From Tetragonia tetragonoides (lineage: Eukaryota > Streptophyta > Magnoliopsida > Caryophyllales > Aizoaceae): DNA of 64,000 nucleotides. The stretch lies in contig CM076141.1 in the NCBI GenBank assembly GCA_038025085.1, positions 17,362,001 through 17,426,000 of the forward strand, given 5' to 3'. The notes beneath the pieces were generated by a model that saw only the letters and a program-made list of their open reading frames with translations, was not told the origin of the DNA and did no database searches. The position numbers and the translations under genes are program-made. Below, in pieces: positions 1 to 13,038 of this stretch (the first letter of the stretch is position 1; each line of letters starts with the position of its first letter).

Positions 1-3000
1 CAATATTGTACAATGATACCTCCACTCTGGTGCTTGGAGATTGGGGAGTATTATGGTTTTGAACTCTTTGTGGGCTTCTTGAATGAGACCAAACAGGTGA
101 TCGCCGATAAGCAGGCAAGAAAGAACCATATATACCATATTTTGCCCCTAAAATAATATAGTCACAAATCATGATATCAGGATAGGAATCCCATCAAATT
201 AGCCTGTTAAATTATGACATCTAGCAGTGGGTCATATACTGGTACTGACTTACCCAAATTCTCAGCTGAAACCACACCTTCAAAGTCTTTCTGATAATGT
301 CCCAGTACATTTTGAAGTTTCTCATCCTTGAAAAAACATAAATTTGTCATGAATCATTGAATGGATCATTTCAAACACCAAACTATATGACAAACTTGAT
401 TGCAGCATCATAGCAAGAGCAGCAGCGGTACAGGCACAGTGTATATGATATATGTATGACTCACATAAGAGGAAGCAAATAGTTGCTAAATTCTCTACCA
501 TTACAGATATTTAATGTTGCAGGAAGCGTAAGACTTCATACTACTTCCTTTCACTACTCACTTTTTACGACTGTTGCGGACTTGAATAATTCACCTGCTA
601 AAAGAAGTTTTAAAAACACGGCTATTACCACAACCTGCAGCCAGAACAATCCCCAAAAAGAGGGGGGGGGGGATGAAAAAAAATGCCTAATACATAAGGT
701 AGTTTGCATACCAAAGTAAATGTCCCGGAAAGAGTTTATTGGCCTCTCCTCTTATGACATTTGTAGTTTGTACTATAGGCTTGAGGATTATGACCATTAT
801 CCTCAGGAATACTATCTTCCATCCTAAAATGAACTAATGCACATAAATAGACACCCCCAATCAAGCATTAAGTTTGATGTAGTGACTGGCTAAAAGAACA
901 GTATTGGTTCAAATTACAAGAATAATTCACATGTATGATGATATTGCACTTCAGAAAAGGAGACCAGCCATTTTCTCAAATTACTTTACAAGGAAATCTT
1001 TCGGATATTTTAAACAATCTTCTGTAGAATTGACAAATGTACATGGAAAGACTGTATCAATACTAAAATAACTGTATATCTAAATGAGAAACGCAACTTT
1101 CTAAATTCCTCTGTGAAAGAAAGCATCTATATCATTATCAGGTCAATTTATCAGCTCAACACTTCTATGTCTCTGTGGAAATGACCGGTCATTTCTCTAC
1201 ACTATCTCATTCTAACGCAACACATCTGCTTCCTTCACTTGGGTTGCAGATTCATCTGCAAGTATCGACCCCCTTCCTTCCATTGATTTGTGCTTCCTCT
1301 AGGTGTCAAGTAGGTTGATTTCATGAAGCAGGCGTGGCATACGAACAAATATAAAAAAAAAATTGATTTTACAATGCTATTATAAGACTTTGACACAGAT
1401 TCAAGTCAGTCAAGGAAGCTCAGCAGAAATTGTTGACGAGACAATGGCAAAAACACGCTATCTAAAGTCATGTAGACACTACCCGCTAAAAAGTGATTCT
1501 TTGATAGATTATGAAATAAAATCACTAATAGGATGCCAAGGGAGTGTCACCCATGTGACCTGTTCAAAAGAGATTTTAAGTGGAGATGGAAAAATAGCTC
1601 ATTCACGTAGGACTTGTAGCATCTCTTACTTCACGTGCTCTTTCAAATGCGAAAATTGCACGTCAGTCAGAGATCCTATCATGACGAAGTGTGAATAGGC
1701 AAGGGGTGACACTGTTCTCTAAACCAACTAATTGCAATGCGCCAGTTCTTTTATATCTTTACTACTCCCTGGTAATACTGTAACAGAGAAAATACTAGAA
1801 CCTGCCATGGAGATGTTTTCTACAGAGTGCTGTATCAGGATTAATTTCCAGGAGTTTCTAGTTTATTATTTAAATCATGGAGATAGAAATAAGTCCATCC
1901 TTGCTACAGAATTCCTGTAGATTATCCTTGATGTGGTTGATCTAGAGAACAAAAGGTAGTATAGCTAGGTGAAATTATAGAAGCAAACAATCCACCTTCA
2001 TTTGGCTGAAGACCCTCAAGCGAACAGAGCCTTCCTGGCAAGATGTTTTGGACATGGATTGAGGAATATACTATTGAAAGCATATAGTGTCAACTGGCAA
2101 GATGGGCGTGATGATGGAGAGACTACTTTCTCTAGGTCCAAGTCCCTTGATTGTTAAAATGAATGAAAAAACAAAGGATTGAAATTGAAACTTGGGTCAG
2201 CTAGCAAAGCAGGGTAGGTTAATAGCATATTCCAGGGGGGAGAGAAAAAAGTTCTGTTAAACCATGTCAAGGATTTCCCTCGTATCCAGGAGTACAGAAC
2301 AAAATCAGGTTCTGTTACTAATGGGGCTCTCTCGTTGGTAGATAGAAGAATAAAGATAAAGTTCGATTGGATAAGTGTGTATTGTCCTCAGTACCATTAA
2401 TCAGAATTTGCAGCAGGATTTGGTTTCAAAATGATAGTAAAAATCCTGAGTTTAAATAAAGCTTCCTTTAGTACCTAACTTAGTAACACGAAAGATATAG
2501 TAAGAAATGATTAGCAGGACAATGTGAAGGGAAGCAGATTGAAGTAAATTAAGCAAGTTGCAGCTGGATATGGACATCAGATTGAGGAGCAATAAAACTT
2601 GAAATGCCCACGAATTATTCAAAAAGCATGAAGCCACCCATAAAATTTAAGAAAAGAAAACGCTGGCTTCCTCAATTTCCAGGAAGTTTGCTTTAATCTT
2701 AATCTTATAAACCTATCATGGCCTAGTTAAATAAACCACAATCACCAAACCCTAACTTTTTCTAATGTAGTAACATCTATTCCGCATAACTCTTTACATT
2801 GCTTCCTACATATAAGGATTATGACATTAAAACAGTCTTCATTTTCTCCATCACCTACGCCCATTCTTTCAGTCAAGTATTGTAGTTCAAAGTAAAGTTG
2901 AATTTCAGTCAAGAAACCAATGTTTTCACCCCTTGAATCTCAAACCAAGGAATGTACTCAGAATTGAGCACTCTATAGAAGACCCCAAACCTATAAGTCT

Positions 3001-3573
3001 ACTGAATCCACCAGCAATGTGCACAACACTTCTCCAACTTAAACCACACTATTGAAATTCATATCCCCACACCCAATTTAGAACTTCAAACAAAACTACC
3101 CCATGCCCCAATTACATTTTATCACAACAACCATGTATCACTTCTTTGGCTAGCTCATATGAACTTATAGACACCTAGGTATTGCAAAACATTGCCAAAA
3201 GAACAACACCAAGCTCAAATGAATTAAATTGCAGCTTTTAAATGTTAGCTATAGAGTACCCCTGATCTGGAACATTTTATACCAGTCAACCTATAGAGCA
3301 GAACACAGATAACTAAAAACACAAGTTACAAACTCAAATAACCCATAAAAGGGAAATCAAATTAAAACCCAATATAAGAATTTGCCTTACTAGGTAAGAG
3401 AGAGCAACATCTGGGTCAATGCTTGTATCACCTTCATCCTGGTAAGAGCAAGCTTCACCTTCCTCCAGCTCAGTTTCATCCATATCTCTAAAATTATTAT
3501 TTTTATTATTATTATTACTCCTAAATCTTTGGTCTAACCCTTTTCTTCCATCTCTGCTCCCCAAAGATATCAT
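1..3573 (-). CDS. CW-type zinc finger family protein, 5' part (exons 1-3, partial)
   Basis: Three coding exons read from right to left: 3573-3391, 326-254 and 147-1, continuing off the left edge. Donors are GTAAGG at 3390 and GTAAGT at 253; acceptors are CAAG before 326 and TTTTAG before 147, and the phases join correctly. The start is the ATG at 3573 (MISLGSRDGRKG...). Exon 1 has an Asn-rich stretch and then the acidic motif ELEEGEACSYQDEGD; exons 2 and 3 give DEKLQNVLGHYQKDFEG and GAKYGIYGSFLPAYRRSPVW. This N-terminal signature is typical of plant CW-type zinc finger proteins, nuclear proteins whose CW domain reads methylated histone H3K4. The CW domain itself is outside the window, so the function is inferred from the N-terminus alone. 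Intron 1 is about 3.06 kb, long for a plant gene. Confidence 0.85.
327..3390 (-). other. Intron 1 of the CW-type zinc finger gene
   Basis: About 3 kb of AT-rich sequence between exon 2 (254-326) and exon 1 (3391-3573). Short open frames on both strands look random. I recognise no exon, tandem repeat or terminal-repeat element in it. Confidence 0.7.
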
Positions 3574-4506
3574 TTTTTTTTCAAAATTTTCGATTCAACC
3601 CCCAATAAAAACCCCACAACTCTCTTCACCATAAACACAGAAATTCTCTTCTACCCATTTTGGAGCTCCAAAAATCAGTAAAATCCGTCAAAGATTTCAA
3701 CCTAACAGATCAAGATCAAAAGCTTAATTTGAAAGCCAACCTCAATTGCAATAAACACAAAAACCTCAATCATTGAAAAAGACAGACCCAAAAAAAAAAT
3801 TAAATGAATAAATTGGATTTGGAGGACTGTTAGTTATAACAATCCTAAAATAAAATTGGTGGACTTTTATGAAAAAAAGCTGTTAGCTTGTGGATCGTGG
3901 AATTACGATCTGTGAAGCTGGGAATTGATTAGCAGGAAGAACTACGGTTTTTGGTGTAAAGCAGCCGCGTTTTCTTTTCTCTCTCTGTATTGTTTTTTTC
4001 TTTTTCCTTTTTTTTTTTTTTTTTTTTGTTGTTGCCCCACTTATTTAGATGTTATGTTTGTAATTTACTACTGTCATTATTTTATTGTGTAAGAGAGCAG
4101 AGGGATTTATTGAGGGATCCAACTAGATAATAATAAAGGGGTAAAAAAAATTTCGGGTGTCAGAATAATTTCGTGTTTAGTTGATTTTCTTTTTCTTTTA
4201 CAGTACTTGATTTATTTTTTTTGCTCATCTTCTTTTACAGTACTTGATAGAAAGAGTAATTTGGAGATTTTATGAGGTATGTTACTGTATTTGTACTTCT
4301 ATGTATTTGTACTTCTATAAAATGTTCGTGCAACACTTACAGTATTTTGCATTTTTGCTGACTTGCCACATATCTAGGTAATTTTTTCTTTAGATATGTC
4401 TATTGTCTAGGTTAACTAAAAAGGAAATATTACCTTTACCAAAAAAAAAAAGGAAATATTACCTCACTCGAAAGAAAAAAGAAAAAAGGAAAATATTGTC
4501 AATTAT
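3574..4506 (-). promoter_or_regulatory. 5' UTR and promoter region of the CW-type zinc finger gene
   Basis: Upstream of the ATG at 3573 on the minus strand. The first 250 bp or so are A/C-rich on the plus strand, as in a leader. A pyrimidine-rich tract and a long T run (about 3960-4030) follow. No core promoter element could be fixed. A short A-rich duplication (AGGAAATATTACCT...) is at about 4422-4470. Confidence 0.35.
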
Positions 4507-4522
4507 ATTACTCATACAATCT

Positions 4523-4696
4523 ACCTAAGAGGTGATTGGCTCATTGGTAAACAATTTGTATATTAGGTCATTGGTTCAAGACTCCTAAGGAGCACCTACA
4601 CGAATTATTTCATGAAATACACGAGCCCATGTGTTAGGAGGTGCCTTTTAACCATGTCCAAAGAGGAAGAAAGTTCTTATTTGCCAAACCAAAAAT
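4523..4696 (+). mobile_element. tRNA-derived SINE with target duplication
   Basis: About 174 bp flanked by near-identical 16-bp direct repeats, ATTACTCATACAATCT at 4507-4522 and the same with one change at 4697-4712. Inside are a pol III A-box-like stretch (TTGGCTCATTGGTAAAC) and a B-box-like stretch (GGTTCAAGACTCC) at tRNA-like spacing. No long A tail is seen. The match of duplication and internal promoter supports a SINE of a different family from those at 22122 and 35610. Confidence 0.65.
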
Positions 4697-5048
4697 ATTA
4701 CTCGTACAATCTTTCAAAGTTTACCTTTTACGAATTACAATCTTATCTTTTTGCACAATAAAATACAATTTATTTAGGAAAAATTAGTGAAAATAACACC
4801 AAGTCTCAATGGGTTGCAATTAATAACACGAACTTTCATCAGTTGCGAACTTGCGATATTAGCACAAACTTATTTTTTTAGAATAACTAAATAATGTCAC
4901 TCTTACCTCCGGCCAATAATTTTCGACGATAGCGTGACTAGATAGGTAATTTATTGATATGTAAAAGGAAAATTAAATTCTTTATTCATTCATGATGTTA
5001 CACTGTCAAACGGAAATTATCGGAGATAAAGTTGGTGCTATTTAATTG

Positions 5049-5049
<1 letters not shown>

Positions 5050-5123
<74 letters not shown>
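5050..5123. repeat. (AT)n microsatellite
   Basis: About 37 uninterrupted AT units. Confidence 0.97.
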
Positions 5124-5124
<1 letters not shown>

Positions 5125-5830
5125 GGTCCCGTTAACAGGTTACCTGGTAATTGAGTTACGAGTTGATAACTTGTTAAGATAACAAATATAAATAGATAAT
5201 TGTTTATTTTGGTAATTGAGTAATCCTTTTTCTTTTTAATAGTAATTAAAAACTTTAATTACGTTATGCAAAGTAGAAACTCAATCAACACATACATATT
5301 TTCCAAAATTAGTTCAAGGCTCTACCGGCCACCACCACCAACCACCGGCCACCACCGTCAACTACGTACTTATTCAAAACAAAATAGAAAATGAAACATT
5401 TCAGATCTGTAACTTAGTTGCTCCACCATCTCCACAAAGACACCCAATTTCGGCGACAACGTTGTTATGTCGTCGGAGATCACATCCCGCCAGTGAAGCT
5501 GCCGAAATATGAAGAAGACCCTTAGAAGATTGGGGGATATTTAAGGAATGAGTAAACCCTAAAGAATAAATTAGTTAACAGATCTTCGGCATGAACATGG
5601 CAGATGTTCACTCTCCCTCCCTGTCTCTTTCTCTCTCCTCTATGTAAAATGGGTCAAACAAATTAATGGGGTGGGGAACATGGTGGTAGAGTTACGCTAA
5701 TTGTGAAGTTAGAAAGAAAAGTGCATTTGGTATGGATTTTATTTCCTAACGTATAATCAATAGATGGTAATCAAATTACAAAATCACCCTTCTTAACAAG
5801 TTACCCGGGGTAATTCGTTAACATAACCCA
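5124..5830. repeat. Possible inner inverted-repeat element
   Basis: CGTTAACAGGTTACCTGGTA near 5130 and, in reverse complement, GTTAACGAATTACCCCGGGT near 5800-5820 form degenerate inverted ends; both sides also share AACTTGTTAAG. Between them is GC-richer sequence with a (CCACCA)-like stretch at 5325-5360. No open frame of note. Confidence 0.35.
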
Positions 5831-6514
5831 ATGCATGAATCCACATTAATACTTATTGCTCTCCAAAGGTAAATGTGCATGTATCTTGCAAATACATTTT
5901 TCTTAAATTTTTATAATGATACATGCATATAATAATAATTATACTAATAAATAATAATAATAATTATAAAAATTATTTTTCTATTAATACTTATTTTTGT
6001 GCGAATGCACGCATGCTTTAACAATAGAGCTCAATATCTTCAAGTCAAAGTGTACATCGTTACTATTTCAATTCTTGCATTATTTGTTCTATGGTTATAT
6101 ATATAACAGAGATGATAAGTGTATTAGTTTTCATTGACAGATATACATGATTGTTAACTAATTGAACGTAATTCCAATGCATTCACTTGATAATTGGTTA
6201 CGGTATGCTCTTTTGGAATTGGATATTGCACTAAAAAGTGGTAATAGTGGTGGTGGTGGTCTTTTGGACACTGGATACTGGGGTAAATGTCACAAAAATA
6301 ATAAACAAGTTTGGCTATACAAACTAGATTAATATCATGATTAATGAATGAGATATTGTATGTTTTGGTTATTGTGCCCTAAACTTAATGCAAAATTGTA
6401 GGTTTGTATCATATTAAGGGAGAGGTTCATAGAAGAGAATTTTCGTATCCAGATGATATGACATATGCGAAATTTTTCTTGAAAATTTATACCGATAAAA
6501 CTATTTTATTTAAT

Positions 6515-6554
6515 ATTAACATATAAATCGTGCATCGCACGGGAATGTAACTAG
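6515..6554 (+). mobile_element. Helitron-like 3' terminus
   Basis: ATCGTGCATCGCACGGG followed by CTAG (6551-6554) and a T. A short GC hairpin (GTGCATCGCAC) some 10 bases before a terminal CTAG is the classic 3' end of plant Helitrons, which insert between A and T. No matching 5' TC end was located, so the element's extent is unknown. Confidence 0.5.
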
Positions 6555-6642
6555 TTCGTGTCAAAATCGCAAGTGGCCAAAGTTCATGTTATTAATCACA
6601 ACCCATTAAAAGTTGGTGTTATTTAACCAATTTTTCCTTTTA

Positions 6643-7749
6643 TTTATGGAGCTTCTATCCTCACTTTTCCATACCCTAATAACATGTTAACCCTCCCCCT
6701 TTTAAAATTAAGTTATTGCTTGACCATTTTGTCGTCTAATTAATTTAAGGCGTAGATAATGTTTGAAATAATTCCTTTATTGGAATATCTATATCAATTT
6801 TTCCATCTTTATTTACCATTTGCTATCCTATAACATTACGTTTTACTACTTTTTTTTTTTTTTATTGGTGAACATGTCACTTGATGTTTTTACTTGTGAT
6901 AATTGGTTTTTTTCCACGTCCCTTTTGACAGTTCTTTAATTTTATTTTTTTAAGAGTCATATAAAGATCTATAAATAAAAATAAGGAGGCCAAATTTATT
7001 TATCCAAACTTCTCTGTTAAAACTCAAATCATCAAAACAATGTCAAAATTGCATCCATTGAAATAGCTCATAGTTCAAGCTTTTCATAAAATAAAAGACA
7101 AAATAAAAAGGAAGAGAACTCGGGGACATTAATACATGATATACCGAGGTACTCAATCCGTTCATTTGTTCACAAATCTCCTCAACATATATTAGTGGAA
7201 CAAAAAAGAAAGAATACCAGCACACTACTAGTATCTTTACTCTTTACTCAATCCTATAGTTTTGATGATCTCATCACCTACATTAATATTTTAAACAAAA
7301 CATTGCCTGCTTTTTTACTAGTGTTTATTTATTTTTATATTAGTTACTTCATTAATTAGTAAATTCAATGTGTTACACAAAATCTTCAAACTCACACTAT
7401 GGCATTTTAAGACGAATGTGAAGTGGATTATCTGTTGCTAGTCTAAGACTCAGTCACAAACTCACAATCCAACAACTCAGAAGAACACAAATTCACCAAA
7501 AAAATTAACACCATATAGCAGGTAAACACAACTTTAAATGTTTAGAAAAATACATGGGTTTAAATTTTGATGACCCAAAACATCTAGTATAATCAAATAT
7601 TTGAGTTCATTAAACAAACTAAGAAATTATATATTTTTTTTATGAGAAAAAAAACATCTACATTGCAAATAAAGAAATTGCAAACGTTAGGGAATATTCT
7701 CCAAAAAAAACATCAAATAACATAGTTGTGATTCAAGGTGCATGCACAT
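6643..7749. other. Intergenic, no feature recognised
   Basis: AT-rich sequence with short homopolymer runs; no exon-like, terminal-repeat or tandem structure seen. Confidence 0.6.
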
Positions 7750-9680
7750 GAGTGAGTTAGCAACTTTCAGGTGGATTGTGCTTCTAGAAGGCTCGCCCAT
7801 TTGCTGACTTTTCGTGGGGCCTCTTCAATGATCGAGTTTCCAATTCTGTATAAATAGCTTATTGAGAGAGCCTGTGAGCTGCCATGGTGAGTCACTATAT
7901 TGAATCTGCTCATCGTCAGTGGGATGTGTCCAAAACCCGCATATTTTGGCAATACCTATGCATGATCTTCATGTTGAGGATTCATGGTTTTGGTCACCTA
8001 CCGCTCATGATGAGTATATTGTCAAGTTAATGCTCTTACAACAAGGTTTCCCCCCTTTGGCCCCTCACTATTACTACACAAAAACTTAGCTTTTGTGGCA
8101 ATTAATTTGGTGGCAATAAATATTTTGCCACAATGTAAAAAACATAAGTGGCAAAATGAAAACCACCATAAATTGGTGGCATCTTTGTGGCAAATTACAA
8201 ATATGTCACAAATTATTTATAATCTGCCTGATAACTGGCAAGGCTTTGATGATCGGTGTGGGAGAAATAATCTATTAACATAAAGGCAATGTATATACAA
8301 TGCAATGAGCTCACACGATAATAACAAAGAGAATCAGAGTGTAATTGTGTGGGATTTGGAAATTATTTTTTAGTCTCAAAACTTTGAAGAAATCTTAACT
8401 GCACGATTTAACCGGCCTTCACACGTGTTTTATATCTATAAAGTGGATTGCGGCATTGACACTAGCAAGTAGGTGCATTGGCTTCTTGTTCAGTAATAAC
8501 TTGGAATACTAGAATTACCTTTTCACATCTGGGTAGACTTACTTTTGTCATTATTCAATTCCGAGGAATTGTCCCACATTGACGAACCTGGAAACATTTA
8601 GCTTCCACCTTTCTATATAACTGGAATATATGACTTTGATTGACAGATTAAGTCTTTACTTGATGGCCCAATTAAGGCTATCTTTTAAGGGTAATCAAAG
8701 CTTTTATCAAATCCGCATGGTTTAGTTGAGTTAAAACATTGATTAAACGCTTAACATGTTGCTCCAAAATTATTAGCGTTTAGAGTATTAATTTGCCACT
8801 AATAATTTTTGTAGTCAATTGCAATTTGCCACAATAAAAATTGTGGCTAAATTGCCACTATAAAATTTGTGGCCAAGATAAAATTTGTGGCCAAGATAAA
8901 ATTTGCACAATTGCCCTTGTGGCAAAATACTTTTTGCCACAAAAGAGCACATATATAGTGGCAAATATGAAAATTGCCACAAAAAGCTATTGTGTTACAC
9001 TACTTGTGGCAACCTTGTGGCAAATTTTCATTTTGACATAAAAGTTTCTTGTGACAATTTTTTGCTTTATTGTGGAAAAAACAAATGCCACTAATCTTGT
9101 TATTTCTTGTAGTGTATGTTTGAACATCCTCCCTAAATAAAAAAAAAATCCTTTGGAAAATTCCTAATAATTATCTTGTTATCGTGGTCAATTTTCGAAG
9201 CAAATCTCAATTAAAGGTATTTGTCCATCCTGTGATAATCATGAGAAATCAACGACTCATCTATTTCGCGGGTGCTTCCTTATTCGACGTGTTTGGAGAA
9301 CTAGTCAATTAGGATTTAATGTGGATGCCAATATTTCAGTTTCTCTAATTTCTTAGATAAAGGGAACAAATACATTTCTTGTGCGCCAAACCAATTCTCA
9401 AGCATCAAGGGTGGCTTATTGTATTTCAACTTTCCCTATTTCAACTTGCAAGTGGAGTGTGCTTCTTGCCTTGAGGCTCTCAAATGGGTTATTCAACGCC
9501 AATTTACCTACATTGAGGTTTGTGGACGGATTCAAAATAGTTTTTATTTATTCAAATTTGGGTTCTTTAAATCCTCATTCGAAAGTTAAAGGTATCTTAT
9601 GCAAAATTTTGCGTTATGCTAAGCAGTTCAGACACCGCCAAATAGGTAAGTTTAACTCATGTCTTTGAAGCGAAGTTAGC
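7750..9680 (+). pseudogene. LINE (L1-like) ORF2 relic split by a CACTA element
   Basis: Decayed C-terminal half of a non-LTR retrotransposon polyprotein. At 7977-8055 the plus strand reads EDSWFWSPTAHDEYIVK, like the linker after the reverse transcriptase of plant LINEs. Beyond the CACTA insertion (8072-9114), 9130-9310 reads LWKIPN and then, after a frame change, GICPSCDNHEKSTTHLFRGC, a zinc-binding zf-RVT motif with CxxC and HxxxxC. The stretch 9450-9640 (EALKWVIQRQFTYIEV and on) resembles the end of the RNase H domain. Several stops and frame changes show it is dead. No A tail or target duplication was found. Confidence 0.55.
8072..9114. mobile_element. Non-autonomous CACTA (En/Spm) element, 1043 bp
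   Basis: The right end is TTTCTTGTAGTG and the left end is TACTACACAAAAAC, i.e. CACTACA with the first base changed. Both are flanked by the 3-bp target duplication TAT (8069-8071 and 9115-9117). Subterminal copies of TGCCAC/GTGGCA in both orientations crowd 8085-8215 and 8790-9095, as expected for transposase-binding repeats of this superfamily. The interior (8230-8760) has no coding capacity. Confidence 0.85.
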
Positions 9681-9742
9681 CGGAATCAACCTCCCTTTTT
9701 TCAAGTAGGTTGTATTCTCCATTGTAAAAATAATAATAATTT

Positions 9743-9880
9743 ACTACTCCCTCCGTTTCACCAAGATGTTTACATTGTTATATGCATAGAGTTTTAAGCA
9801 ATTTAAAAGTGCACAACAGTTTCGATCTTGCCCTTGCTTTTTTGGCCTTTTATTCTCTCTCTCCCCTCAACCCAACCATA
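9743..9880. repeat. Lone Stowaway-like end
   Basis: ACTCCCTCCGTTTCACCAAG at 9746 is a Stowaway-type terminus. No partner end in the expected orientation was seen within a few hundred bases, so this is a truncated MITE. Confidence 0.4.
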
Positions 9881-10220
9881 AGGAATTATTCTACGAGTCC
9901 AGCTACATCCAACAGTGTGTGGGTGAACAGAACACCCACACAATGTTGGGCCCACAATATTTCATTTGCCACGGATGTATCCATACCAACGGGAGGGTTA
10001 TTTTTTAACAAGGTAGCTGCTGGACAACATAAAGTTAATAAATATCTATAATGCTTTTTCTTTAGAAGCGTTATAGATGTTTCTCACGCACATAATTATA
10101 ACATTTTTATTTAGAAGCGTTGTCTTTCACACACTTCTGCTAATTAAGAAAAAGCCAAAATACTTGAAAAGCACATTTGCAGTTTTGCACTTCACGCACA
10201 AACATGGCTTCAACCCCCAA

Positions 10221-11447
10221 TTGGTTCCTCCTTTGGTAATTAATATTATTAAAGGAATTCCGATCCCATCTACGGATACTCCGGATCATTTCTGTTGGGG
10301 CCTCGCTAGAAATGACAATTTAACCATTAAATTAACCACTTGGTTATGCCATGGACTAAAAAAAGAAGACACCAACAATTGGCCACATGAATGGATATGG
10401 AAGACTAATATCGTCCCTAAATTACAAATTTTCTTATGGCAATTCTTTTATGATGGACTACCCAACCGCACGAATCTCGTTAAACGAGGCATTAATATAG
10501 ATGATATTTGTCCACTTTGTTCTCAAGATCAAGAACATATCTTTCATATGTTCTCTAACTGCCCATTTGTTAAAGAGATCTGGCAGGAAGCCTTTCTTCT
10601 TAACTGGATCCCGCTTAAGGATCCCAGCTTGCATATTTTTGAATGGTGGGATCACTTGAAAACACTCAACATGACTGAAGAAGTTCACAAGAGTATATAT
10701 TTGATATGGTACATCTGGAAAACTAGGAATGAACTTGTTTTCAAAACCTACCACCCAATGTCCGTCTCACGATTCTAAAAGCACAAAGAGCCTATCAAGA
10801 ATGGATAATCAGACATGATTTAGACTCAGCATATAGCACATACCGCAACCCACTCACTGATCAAATGACTGGATCCCATCACTCTTCGCCAATATTAGTA
10901 GCTTGGGAACCACCTCCACCAACCTTTGTTAAACTTAATTTTGATGGCGCCAAAAATGATTCTGGATCAGGAGCAGGTTATGTACTCCGTGATCAGACTG
11001 GTAAACTATTAAGAGCTGGTAGTTATTTTTTAGGCAATGCCTCTGTACTAGTTGCTGAAGCCACAACACTCAAAAATGGATTACATCAAGCCATTTCATT
11101 AGGATATTCAAACATAGTTATAAAGGGCGATAATAAAGTCGTCATTCAGGCTATTCTAGGCAAATGTCAAATTTCTTAGCTTATTTTTCGCCTCATAATG
11201 GACATTCGTTTGCTTATCCAACATACACTACAATATCGTATCCAATACCAATATCGTGAAGCGAATCGAGCAACAGACTGGATGGCCAAATTTGACAGTT
11301 CAAACCACGACAATTTCACGTGGGATAATTACCCAACTATGAAATTTAGAAATATCATTTTTTCTGATGCGATGGGAGTAACCCTCGAGAGGAGGGCCTT
11401 CTAATCGCCTATCTCCTTACCTTTAAAACAAAAAAATAAAAATAAAA
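10221..11447 (+). mobile_element. 5'-truncated L1-type LINE with 17-bp target duplication
   Basis: Flanked by perfect copies of ATGGCTTCAACCCCCAA at 10204-10220 and 11448-11464, with an A-rich tail just before the right copy. The insert encodes the C-terminal part of ORF2. First comes a zf-RVT zinc-binding motif (ICPLCSQDQEHIFH, C near residue 155 of the first open frame). Then, in another frame, comes an RNase H domain (10910-11180; FDGAKNDSGSGAGYVLRD, AEA, GDNK) and its last helix (ATDWMAKF). The frame changes near 10770, and there is a stop at 11177. It is a dead, 5'-truncated copy, as is normal for target-primed reverse transcription. Confidence 0.88.
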
Positions 11448-12997
11448 ATGGCTTCAACCCCCAAATCACAAACCCTAACTCCTCACCTTCCCATTTTCGT
11501 TCATCAGAAACCACTACCACCCCCAAATTCTCTCTCATGTCATCCTCTCCGCCCGTAAAATCTCTCTCCTCATGTCTTATTCTTAAACAAAAACGGGAGC
11601 GAGATTGCAGCGAATTAGGCGAGATTTTCAGTATATTGGATGAGATTGTCAGCAATTGAACTTCAAGAAAAATTAAAAAAAAAAGGAGCAAACTCAAATG
11701 GAAAAGGTTTCTATGGTGGTCCTTGCTCTGTTTGTCAGTTCCAACCCGCCAGTGTTCTGAATTTGGTATGTGCTCTGAGTTCTTTGTATTTTAATTAGTT
11801 TGTCTCTACTTATCTTGGTTTGTTGCAAATTGTCCAAATGATAGTTAGGGTTAATAAAATTGTAATTAGCGCTTGTTTGGTACCTCATATTCTGGAATTG
11901 AGATCGGGTTGGAGGGTTTCGGCATATGCTGCTAGTTGCGAATCCAACACCGTTGAAAACAACAAGCTGTATAGTCATAGCTTTCCTCATGGTGTTCTCA
12001 AGGAAGATGGGTATGTTTTAATCACCCTCTTTGATTACAAAAGATGATTGTATTAATGAGTTTTGTCAATGGTGCCTGAAATTGTACTTGTTACAGTTGC
12101 TTTATTTCTCAATTTTAGCTGCATTGGTGGTATCTGGGTTTGTTTGATTTCTATTGCAGAGTATCCAAATTTGATTACTTGTTTAAACCATTTATAAGCA
12201 AAGGGTTATGGGTACTCCCACTTATAGGAGGTATTTTAATGTATTGGGTTGTAGGTTGGAGGCTTGGAGCTTGATGTTATATGATAATTTCCTTTTTCAC
12301 GGTATCACACTAATGAAAGGTGACATGGGATTTGAATTTTGTAATTGTGGTAATGGACCTAAGGGGAAAGAGGGTAAACAACATGGATGATTAGCCTGTT
12401 TTTAGATAATAGGAGTATAACATTATTGATTTTCACTGGAATTATGTGCAAATTTGAGTGTTAACCACATGTCAACCAAATATCCAATGGTACAACCAAC
12501 TCAGCAACTATGATAGAATATAGATGGACAGAGGAGACTAAATTCTGTGGAGTAGACTTTTTAGTGTGGGACATCATACAACAAAACAAATTGTCAGTAA
12601 AATCAACTAAGAAAGCACTGTGTTTTGGAAAATACTTCAAGGCTCTTGCAGAAGCTTTTGAATGAATCTTGGCTCATTGATTTATTGCTAAAGTGCAAGT
12701 AGGAGGTTGGCATGGCTCTGCTAAGTGCTAATTGGGAGAATCTTTAACTTGTCATGCGTATTTTTCTGTATATACCCTTGTTTGAGCTGTATAGTCCACA
12801 AAACAAATTAAGTTAAGTGAGTCTGTTATCCTTCTAAATTGTTGTCCATCTAGAGCTAACAAAAATTCTGAGTTATATGTTAATCTTATGTTCACTGTGT
12901 GATTCAGTCTTCAACGGGGAAGGCTTATGTGGGTTGTATTATATTCCACCAATATCTAGCTAGATTCACAGGGCTAGGTGGAAAGCAACAATGGCCT

Positions 12998-13038
<41 letters not shown>

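Larger units (their letters stand above)
4772..6642. mobile_element. Element with long terminal inverted repeats, internally filled by other insertions
   Basis: The sequence at about 4772-4865 (around AAATAACACCAAGTCTCAAT) recurs inverted at about 6555-6642, which in reverse complement contains AAATAACACCAACTTTTAAT. The arms are 80-95 bp with moderate identity, and they could be the ends of one Mutator-like or unclassified element. A shorter inverted end (AAGTTGGTGCTATTTAATTG) also occurs at about 5027-5046, so an alternative is a MITE of about 280 bp at the left plus a partial copy at the right. Confidence 0.45.

Noticed and set aside
1363..1920. Two plus-strand open frames of 111 and 62 codons
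   Set aside because: They lie in intron 1 of the CW-type gene, have no splice context and no recognisable motif.
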